Source of the DNA: Candidatus Helarchaeota archaeon
GTDB taxonomy: Archaea; Asgardarchaeota; Lokiarchaeia; Helarchaeales; HEL-GB-A
DNA: 5,068 bases
Assembly: GCA_013375405.1 (NCBI GenBank)
Contig: JABXJU010000268.1
Span: forward strand, 1-5,068
Direction: 5' to 3'
The position numbers and the translations under genes were made by a program. Below, piece by piece: positions 1-5,068 of the stretch. The notes under the pieces are model-generated. The model saw nothing but the letters and a program-made list of their open reading frames with translations. It made no database searches and was not told the origin of the DNA. Within the stretch, counting starts at the first letter, position 1, and each line of letters opens with the position of its first letter.

Positions 1-2080
1 TGATGTTCCTGAACAGATCAAGCAATTCTTCAAAATTATTCGATTACAGTTCAAAGGTGTATTTTATAATTGCACCGTGTGGTTAAATGAGGAGAAACTA
101 GGGAGTCATGAAGGGTATTTTGATGTATTTAATTTTGATGTGACGAGTTTTCTTGATAAAGAAAATGTTCTCTGTGTGAAGGTTGAATCTAGAGAGGAGA
201 CAGATCGGGGCAAAAAGAAACAAATCACTGGAGTCTTCTTGGATTGGGATGCTTCTGATCCACTTTTTAACCCTGGGGGTATTTGGAATGATGTTGCTCT
301 CATTGAGACTGGGTCCACCTATATAAAATATGGTGAAATAAAATCAGAGATAATTGACGAAAATAATGCGAAATTATTTCTGCGATTTGAAGTAACTACT
401 GAACGAGCGGGTGAAAAAAAGTTTCAACTCCTCATTCAACCTAAAAATTTTCAGGGAGCCGAGTTGAAAGAAGAATTTTATGAAAAATTAGAAAACGGAG
501 AAAATGAATTCACCAAAGAAATGGTTATTGAGGATGCCCACCTCTGGTGGACCCATGATCATGGATATCCCTATCTCTATCTCCTTAAAATTACAGTGGA
601 AGATAACGACAAAGTCTCTGATGAGAGCGAACAACTATTTGGCATTCGCGAATTTAAACGAGTGATCAAAGACCGATCCTGGGAATTCTTCCTGAATAAA
701 AAACGCCTATACATCCGGGGCACAAATTATGCACCTTGTGATCATCGAATTGCCCATGTAGAGCGAGAAGATTATGAGCGAGATGTGGATCTTTTAGTCA
801 AAGGGAATTTTAATATGATAAGACTCCACGCTCACGTTGATCGAATTGAACTTCACGAAGTCTGTGCTGAGAGGGGCATTCTTATTTGGCAGGATTTCGC
901 GTTACAATGGGCTTATGATATGAAAATCGAGGAAGAAGCAAAGACACAGATAAAACGAATGGCTCGTAAGATACAGAATTATCCTTCCCAAGGAGTTTAT
1001 TGCTGTCATAATGAACCCATGGGACTAAGCTTAAAACCAATATTATATACAATAATTCTTCTTCTTATTTCTTATGGGCTTGCTTGGCTTGCAGACACAT
1101 ATGTTGGGTTCTTTAGTAATGCAATCTTTTGGGGTCTCTTTATCCTCATTTCACTTATATTTGGTCTACCTGCCACAATGTTCTTTTATAACAGAAATAA
1201 GAATGTGCTTGATAAACACCTTATGGAAGCTGTTTTAGAAGTCGATGATTCTGTACCTGTAATACAAAACTCCGGAATGATGGGGGTAATCCGAAAAGGA
1301 ACCGACCTGCACACCTACGAGGGATGGTACATGGGGAAAAATTATCGGGATGCCTATTGCTACACTCGTTTCCCTTTAAAAAGAATGGCATGTTTTGTTA
1401 CGGAGTATGGTGCACAATCATTCCCAGATCTTGAAAATCTCAAAAAGGTCTTCAAAGAGGAGGATCTATGGCCTATTAATTGGAAGTTATTGAGAGATAA
1501 GCATAGATGCCAACCATTATTTTTTGGAAGATGGTTTGATCTCAACCAGTACAAAAATATTTCTGAAGTTATCGATGCCACGCAAGAATATCAAGCTGAA
1601 TTACTAAAATTTTATAATGAACTCTGGCGAATTAACCGTTACAAGCCGAGTGGCGGCACGATCATGTTTTTATTCAATGACTGTTTTCCCGGTATAACTT
1701 GGTCAATAATCGATTACTGGCGGACACCGAAAAAGGCCTATTATACCACTAAACTATCTTTTGAACCCGTCTACGTTATGGCGGATTGGCCGAAGAAAAA
1801 GTATAAACCGAGCAAAACCTACAAGACGAGAATTTATGTAGTAAACGATTTACATAAAGTCTTTTCTGATGCTAAAGTCAAATGGGAAATTTTGAACAAT
1901 AATAAAGAAGTTGTTACCTCAGGAGAATTCCCTATTACTTTACAGGAGGATTCTATTCAAACTATCTGTGAGATCCGATATAATTTTCCCCAGGATGCTC
2001 AAGGTACTTTTGAACTGGCTTTATCATTGGAATATGAAGATGTCACTATCAAAAATTCATATGTGTTAAAAATTAAATGA
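1..2080 (+). CDS. Glycoside hydrolase family 2, beta-mannosidase-like, with internal transmembrane hairpin (5' partial)
   Basis: Probable exo-acting retaining glycosidase, closest in style to beta-mannosidase-like GH2 proteins; the exact sugar is not known. The frame is open from base 2, giving 692 visible residues, and the start is outside the window. The first 25 residues, including RLQFKGVFYNCTVWLN, already belong to the N-terminal sugar-binding jelly roll, so the GTG at 77 is internal. Domains: jelly roll to about residue 100, Ig-like sandwich about 105-205, TIM barrel about 210-590, Ig-like C-terminal domain about 590-692. Visible barrel motifs are MIRLHAH (272-278), WQDF (296-299), acid/base Glu338 in YCCHNEP and nucleophile Glu468 in VTEYGAQS. 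Residues about 347-364 and 374-395 form two hydrophobic helices inserted just after the acid/base motif. Family homologues resume alignment at KNVLD (400-404). The N-terminus is missing, so a signal peptide cannot be judged. The family call is firm; substrate and cellular side are inference. Confidence 0.93.
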   Translation, partial: DVPEQIKQFFKIIRLQFKGVFYNCTVWLNEEKLGSHEGYFDVFNFDVTSFLDKENVLCVKVESREETDRGKKKQITGVFLDWDASDPLFNPGGIWNDVALIETGSTYIKYGEIKSEIIDENNAKLFLRFEVTTERAGEKKFQLLIQPKNFQGAELKEEFYEKLENGENEFTKEMVIEDAHLWWTHDHGYPYLYLLKITVEDNDKVSDESEQLFGIREFKRVIKDRSWEFFLNKKRLYIRGTNYAPCDHRIAHVEREDYERDVDLLVKGNFNMIRLHAHVDRIELHEVCAERGILIWQDFALQWAYDMKIEEEAKTQIKRMARKIQNYPSQGVYCCHNEPMGLSLKPILYTIILLLISYGLAWLADTYVGFFSNAIFWGLFILISLIFGLPATMFFYNRNKNVLDKHLMEAVLEVDDSVPVIQNSGMMGVIRKGTDLHTYEGWYMGKNYRDAYCYTRFPLKRMACFVTEYGAQSFPDLENLKKVFKEEDLWPINWKLLRDKHRCQPLFFGRWFDLNQYKNISEVIDATQEYQAELLKFYNELWRINRYKPSGGTIMFLFNDCFPGITWSIIDYWRTPKKAYYTTKLSFEPVYVMADWPKKKYKPSKTYKTRIYVVNDLHKVFSDAKVKWEILNNNKEVVTSGEFPITLQEDSIQTICEIRYNFPQDAQGTFELALSLEYEDVTIKNSYVLKIK
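1031..1198 (+). other. Transmembrane hairpin inserted in the GH2 catalytic barrel
   Basis: This stretch encodes residues 344-399 of the GH2 protein. Helix 1 runs about 347-364 (ILYTIILLLISYGLAWLA). A short polar and aromatic turn, DTYVGFFSN, follows. Helix 2 runs about 374-395 (AIFWGLFILISLIFGLPATM and the next two Phe) and ends in the basic tail NRNKN. Two helices bring the chain back to the same side of the membrane, so the barrel could still fold around it. The segment begins only six residues after catalytic Glu338. The reading frame is uninterrupted, and GH2 similarity resumes right after it, so it is not a frameshift product. The membrane role is predicted from hydrophobicity only. Confidence 0.8.
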
Positions 2081-2089
2081 GGGAAGAAA

Positions 2090-2482
2090 ATGGTTGAAAT
2101 GGATCTGCTGTTGGGTAAATTAATGAGATTCCTTTGGATCGCTCCTATCATCGGGGCAATTCTTATACTCATCGAATCTTTTCTTAATCTAGTATCTGTT
2201 TTAGATGCTGGAATCGGAATTGGTATTAGTATAATCGTAATTATCTCTGTAATTCTATCCCGAAAAGACGTCCATGGGACTGGAGCCGTGTTATTAATTA
2301 GTTCCTTCTTCCTTCTATTGAGTCCCATTGGAATATCAGGATTTGATCTCGGCTATTTACTGATCTTATTAGGTGCTATACTTTTAACAAGTGGTGGCCT
2401 TTTTACTATGGGGAACTTTTTCATCTATGTCGCTATTGGTGCAATAGTCGTTGATCTCATCGTATTTTTCGTTTCCTTATGA
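2090..2482 (+). CDS. Small multi-pass membrane protein, unknown function
   Basis: 130 residues of very hydrophobic protein; I do not recognise a family. Hydrophobic segments lie at about 14-34, 40-56, 64-82, 86-105 and 109-129, which makes four or five membrane spans. The only clearly charged loop is SRKDVHG (57-63) between spans 2 and 3. The N-terminus carries Lys10 and Arg13 before span 1, favouring a cytoplasmic N-terminus by the positive-inside rule. There are no Cys or His clusters or catalytic motifs. The ATG is supported by GAGGG at 2079-2083, six bases upstream and overlapping the stop codon of the GH2 gene. The 9-base gap to that gene suggests co-transcription and perhaps a membrane partner for the glycosidase, but this is inference from position alone. 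A fast-evolving orphan membrane protein with no link to sugar metabolism is equally possible. Confidence 0.8.
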   Translation: MVEMDLLLGKLMRFLWIAPIIGAILILIESFLNLVSVLDAGIGIGISIIVIISVILSRKDVHGTGAVLLISSFFLLLSPIGISGFDLGYLLILLGAILLTSGGLFTMGNFFIYVAIGAIVVDLIVFFVSL

Positions 2483-2514
2483 CATCAGTAGAGTTCAGAT
2501 GATTTTCTCAAAAT

Positions 2515-2526
2515 ATTTCGCGAAAT
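2515..2526. promoter_or_regulatory. Perfect 12-bp palindrome, candidate operator
   Basis: ATTTCGCGAAAT reads identically on both strands. It lies 7 bp upstream of the TATA-like box of the flavoprotein operon, where a bound dimer would touch the BRE/TBP-TFB region. The CGCG core stands out against AT-rich surroundings. The symmetry does not extend further outward. Regulator binding is inferred from position and symmetry only. Confidence 0.4.
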
Positions 2527-2533
2527 TAAATAG

Positions 2534-2543
2534 TTTTTAAATA
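2534..2543 (+). promoter_or_regulatory. Candidate archaeal TATA box for the flavoprotein operon
   Basis: TTTTTAAATA fits the loose archaeal TATA-box pattern and is preceded by purine/A-rich bases that could serve as a BRE. Transcription would be expected to begin about 25 bases downstream, near 2564-2568, giving a leader of about 80 bases before the ATG at 2650. No convincing bacterial -35/-10 pair was noticed here. The AT-rich background makes chance matches likely. Confidence 0.45.
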
Positions 2544-2649
2544 CAACCAAAATCTTAATTTTCTCTCATTTTATTAATGCAATAGATACAGTATGAAATA
2601 GAAGTTAAGGGCGGCGACTTGATTTTACTAAATTTTTAAAGGTGAAGTA

Positions 2650-4119
2650 ATGAGTGAAGATATTTTTGATTGCTGCATAATTGGCGCAGGTGTGATAGGA
2701 TGTGCGATTGCCAGATGCTTAGCCAAATACCGCCTAAAAGTAATAGTGCTGGAGAAAGCCGCTGATGTCTGCTCAGGGACAAGTAAGGCGAATTCAGGGA
2801 TTATCCATGCGGGTTATGCTGCAAAACCAGGGACGCTTAAGGCGAAATTTAATGCTTTGGGAAATCCACTCTTTGATCAGGTTTGTCAGGAATTAAAAGT
2901 TCCATTCGAACGAATAGGAACATTTGTTGTTGCGGTCACTGAAGAGAGTATAAAGACCCTAGAGGAATTATACCAAAGAGGCGAAAAAAATAAAATCCCC
3001 GATTTAGAGATTGTGAGAGATCGAAAACGAATTAAAAAGATGGAACCTTCTCTAACAGATAAAGTAACGGGTATTCTTTTCGCACCTACAGGTGGAATTG
3101 TCTCCCCTTATGATCTCACAATAGGTTTAGCGGAGAATGCCAATGTTAATGGAGTTCAATTCTTATTCAATTCAGAAGTTGTCGATATCGAAGTGAAAGA
3201 AAATTATAAGAAGGTTATTACGAGCTCCAATGAGATTAAAGCGAATACAATAATTAATGCTGCGGGCGTTCATGCTGACAATATTTCTCGAATGGTGGGT
3301 TTAGATTATTTCACAATCACACCCAGAAAAGGTGAATATATTCTCCTAGATAAAAAGTGTATTGAATTAAATCATGTGTTATTTCCTATTCCAACTCCTA
3401 TCAGTAAAGGCATAGTGGTTTCGCCAACTTACGAAAAACACATTTTTCTCGGACCGAACGCTCAAAATATCGATGATAAAGATGATCTTTCAATAACAAC
3501 GGAGGGCCTTATTGAAATAATTCAAGGAGGTCGCAAATTAATTCCTGATCTTCCAATAAATCAAGCGATTGTAACGTATGCAGGGCTCCGCGCTGTTGCA
3601 AACACAAATGAATTCATCATCGAGCCCACAAAGGTTGGAGGGTTTGTGAATGTTGCTGGAATCCAGTCGCCAGGCTTATCTGCTTCGCTCGCAATAGCTG
3701 AATATATTGTAGATATAGTAAAAGAATGTGGGATAGAATTAAATCCCAATCCTAATTTTAATCCAATTCGAAAAGTCCCTCCAAGATTTGCAATTTTAAC
3801 AGATGAAGAACGCTCAAAATTAATTTTAAAAAATCCTGATTATGGTACCATAATTTGTCGATGTGAGCATATCACTAAAGCGGAGGCGAAGGCAGCAATT
3901 CATCGCCCATTAGGTGCAACAACTTTAGATGGTGTGAAATTCAGGACACGCGCACAAATGGGACGCTGCCATGGTGGTTTCTGTACAAATCGTATTATAG
4001 ACATACTTTCAGAGGAATTGAATGTTCCTGTTGAACAAATTAGTAAAAAAGGACCAAAATCAGAGCTAATTATAGCAAAAACCAAAGAATTAAGAGGTGC
4101 CGCCACTGAAGGAAATTAA
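2650..4119 (+). CDS. GlpA-like FAD-dependent oxidoreductase with C-terminal BFD-type [2Fe-2S] domain
   Basis: Predicted cytoplasmic or membrane-peripheral flavoprotein dehydrogenase of the DAO superfamily. The likely substrate is glycerol-3-phosphate, with L-2-hydroxyglutarate or a similar 2-hydroxyacid as the alternative. The N-terminal FAD-binding fold shows GAGVIG (12-17) and Glu35 ending strand 2 for the ribose. The family signature GTSKANSGIIHAGY spans 43-56. AGLR (311-314) and AGIQSPGLS (336-344) close the substrate and flavin site. The C-terminal region carries Cys403, Cys405, Cys440 and Cys445 (CxC-x34-CxxxxC), the ligand pattern of a BFD-like [2Fe-2S] domain. Full length is 489 residues, normal for the Thermotoga/clostridial type of GlpA-like protein. 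No membrane span is seen. The ATG is supported by GGTGA at 2641-2645, four bases upstream. Its 3' end overlaps the next flavoprotein gene, its probable complex partner. The family is secure; the substrate is not. Confidence 0.93.
   Translation: MSEDIFDCCIIGAGVIGCAIARCLAKYRLKVIVLEKAADVCSGTSKANSGIIHAGYAAKPGTLKAKFNALGNPLFDQVCQELKVPFERIGTFVVAVTEESIKTLEELYQRGEKNKIPDLEIVRDRKRIKKMEPSLTDKVTGILFAPTGGIVSPYDLTIGLAENANVNGVQFLFNSEVVDIEVKENYKKVITSSNEIKANTIINAAGVHADNISRMVGLDYFTITPRKGEYILLDKKCIELNHVLFPIPTPISKGIVVSPTYEKHIFLGPNAQNIDDKDDLSITTEGLIEIIQGGRKLIPDLPINQAIVTYAGLRAVANTNEFIIEPTKVGGFVNVAGIQSPGLSASLAIAEYIVDIVKECGIELNPNPNFNPIRKVPPRFAILTDEERSKLILKNPDYGTIICRCEHITKAEAKAAIHRPLGATTLDGVKFRTRAQMGRCHGGFCTNRIIDILSEELNVPVEQISKKGPKSELIIAKTKELRGAATEGN
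4094..4099 (+). promoter_or_regulatory. Ribosome binding site inside gene 3 that decides the start of gene 4
   Basis: GAGGTG is a strong Shine-Dalgarno match in the last codons of the upstream gene. It sits six bases before an in-frame CTG (4106) and overlaps the in-frame GTG (4097). An in-frame stop at 4091-4093 excludes any earlier start, and no ATG exists in this frame near the required N-terminus. So either GTG is used with little Shine-Dalgarno support, or CTG is used with a well-placed one. Confidence 0.45.
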
Positions 4120-5068
4120 TGTAGATGTAGCCATAATAGGTGGTGGTCCTGCTGGTCTTGCAGCCGCAATCGCTGCAAAAGAAAAGGGAGCAGAGGTCCT
4201 TATTATCGAGAGAGATTTCGAATTGGGTGGAATCCTCCCTCAATGCATCCATAACGGTTTTGGGTTACATATCTTTAAAGAAGAATTGACTGGACCTGAA
4301 TTCGCTCAAAGATATATCAATCAAGCTCAAAAATTAAAAATACCCGCCAAATTAAATACCATGGTCACTTCGATCTCTCCCGAAAAGGAAATTATTGCAG
4401 TCAATCAAAAGGATGGTAATTTAAAAATTAAAGCGGGTGCTATCGTTTTAGCAATGGGTTGTAGGGAGCGAACTCGCCATAATATCTTGGTTCCCGGCCA
4501 TCGACCCGCAGGAATTTATCCTGCAGGATTGGCGCAACGCCTTGTTAATATTGAAGGGTACATGCCAGGAAAACGTTTCGTAATTCTTGGAAGTGGAGAT
4601 ATCGGTCTCATAATGGCACGGCGGTTAACATGGGAAGGTGCTAAGGTAGAAGCGGTCGTGGAAATATTACCCTATCCTAGCGGATTAATTCGGAACCAAG
4701 TTCAATGCCTCAAGGATTTTGGAATTCCGTTAATTTTAGAACACACTGTTACTAAAATTCATGGAGCGCAACGGGTTGAAGGGGTTACAATTGCGAAAGT
4801 TGATGAAAATTGGCGTCCCATTCCAGGTACCGAACGATTTTTTAAATGCGATACATTGCTTCTATCTGTGGGTCTGATACCTGAGAATGAGCTTTCACGG
4901 GCTGCCAACATTGAAATTGATCCCAGAACACGCGGTCCCATGGTTACAAATTCTTTGGAAACTAGCATCCCGGGGATATTTGCATGTGGAAATGTTCTTC
5001 AAGTTCATGATTTAGTTGATAATGTAGCGTTAGAAGGTTCACGAGCAGGTGAAATGGCTTCAATCTAT
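4097..5068 (+). CDS. NAD(P)/FAD-dependent oxidoreductase, GlpA-partner type (3' partial)
   Basis: 324 codons run open to the window end; family members are roughly 400-420 residues, so about the last fifth is missing. The fold is that of two-dinucleotide-domain flavoproteins (thioredoxin reductase / sarcosine oxidase alpha-like). Numbering from the GTG, FAD is bound by GGGPAG (15-20) and NAD(P) or a second nucleotide by GSGDIG (165-170). Family signatures are PQCIHNGFG (48-56), GCRERTR (121-127), PYPSGL and the C-terminal flavin motif GIFACGNV. Cys50 and Cys122 are single, so a thioredoxin-reductase CxxC disulfide is absent from the visible part. The gene overlaps the GlpA-like gene by up to 23 bases, implying translational coupling and complex formation. 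Its likely job is passing electrons between the Fe-S flavoprotein and NAD(P) or another carrier. GTG 4097 is the longest possible start and CTG 4106 the alternative. No membrane segment is visible. Confidence 0.93.
   Translation, partial: MPPLKEINVDVAIIGGGPAGLAAAIAAKEKGAEVLIIERDFELGGILPQCIHNGFGLHIFKEELTGPEFAQRYINQAQKLKIPAKLNTMVTSISPEKEIIAVNQKDGNLKIKAGAIVLAMGCRERTRHNILVPGHRPAGIYPAGLAQRLVNIEGYMPGKRFVILGSGDIGLIMARRLTWEGAKVEAVVEILPYPSGLIRNQVQCLKDFGIPLILEHTVTKIHGAQRVEGVTIAKVDENWRPIPGTERFFKCDTLLLSVGLIPENELSRAANIEIDPRTRGPMVTNSLETSIPGIFACGNVLQVHDLVDNVALEGSRAGEMASIY

Noticed and set aside
77..79. GTG as start codon of the GH2 gene
   Set aside because: The same frame is open back to base 2, and the upstream 25 residues match the GH2 jelly-roll domain, with strand residues running straight into VWLN. 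The real start is outside the window.
1999..2328. Minus-strand ORF of 109 codons across the GH2 / membrane protein junction
   Set aside because: It lies antisense to two well-supported genes, has low-complexity Ile/Pro-rich content derived from the opposite hydrophobic codons, and shows no recognisable domain.
2484..2509. Terminator after the small membrane protein gene (ATCA/TGAT stem then TTTTCTC)
   Set aside because: The stem is 4 bp with a 12-base loop and the T-run is short. Termination may occur in this gap, but the sequence does not show a clear site.
2602..2620. Possible leader hairpin around the GC-rich patch GGGCGGCG
   Set aside because: Only a 4-bp AAGT/ACTT stem could be drawn, with a large purine-rich loop; this is too weak to claim a riboswitch or structured RNA.
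2631..2640. Second TATA-like stretch (AATTTTTAAA) before gene 3
   Set aside because: It lies directly against the ribosome binding site, so transcription from it would start inside the coding region and miss the ATG.
4119..4121. ATG just after the gene 3 stop, preceded by GAAGGA, as start of gene 4
   Set aside because: It is in another frame and is followed immediately by TAG, so it cannot start the flavoprotein.

Overview
The window is AT-rich and carries four genes, all on the + strand and closely packed. No RNA genes, mobile elements or CRISPR repeats are visible. Several features suggest an archaeon: a GGTGA-type ribosome binding site, a TTTTTAAATA box at archaeal promoter distance from the start of gene 3, and frequent CGA and ATA codons. 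An Asgard-type lineage is my best guess from protein style, but this is an inference without a marker gene. A thermophilic or anaerobic bacterium (Thermotogae or clostridia-like) is the main alternative, because the redox gene pair is common there.

Left half (1-2482). The window opens inside a glycoside hydrolase family 2 (GH2) gene of the beta-mannosidase-like type. Its reading frame is open from base 2, so the true start lies outside the window. Both catalytic glutamates are recognisable (HNEP and TEYG). Directly after the acid/base motif, in the middle of the catalytic barrel, sits a two-helix transmembrane hairpin, which is unusual for GH2. Nine bases downstream follows a 130-residue protein that is almost entirely membrane segments and has no recognised family. 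The two probably form one transcript, a membrane-associated glycosidase unit.

Intergenic region (2483-2649). These 167 bases separate the two units. They contain a perfect 12-bp palindrome, then an archaeal-type TATA box 7 bp further on, then an untranslated leader of about 80 bases ending in a strong ribosome binding site.

Right half (2650-5068). Two flavoprotein genes overlap and are clearly co-transcribed. The first is a GlpA-like FAD oxidoreductase with a C-terminal BFD-type [2Fe-2S] domain. The second, cut by the window end, is a two-dinucleotide-domain NAD(P)/FAD oxidoreductase of the type that accompanies it. From family knowledge, such pairs oxidise glycerol-3-phosphate or a similar 2-hydroxy compound and pass electrons through flavin and Fe-S to a second flavin/NAD(P) centre. 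A short DUF1667 protein is often the third gene and would be expected just beyond the window. The polar substrate of this pair and any link to the upstream glycosidase are not determined by the sequence.
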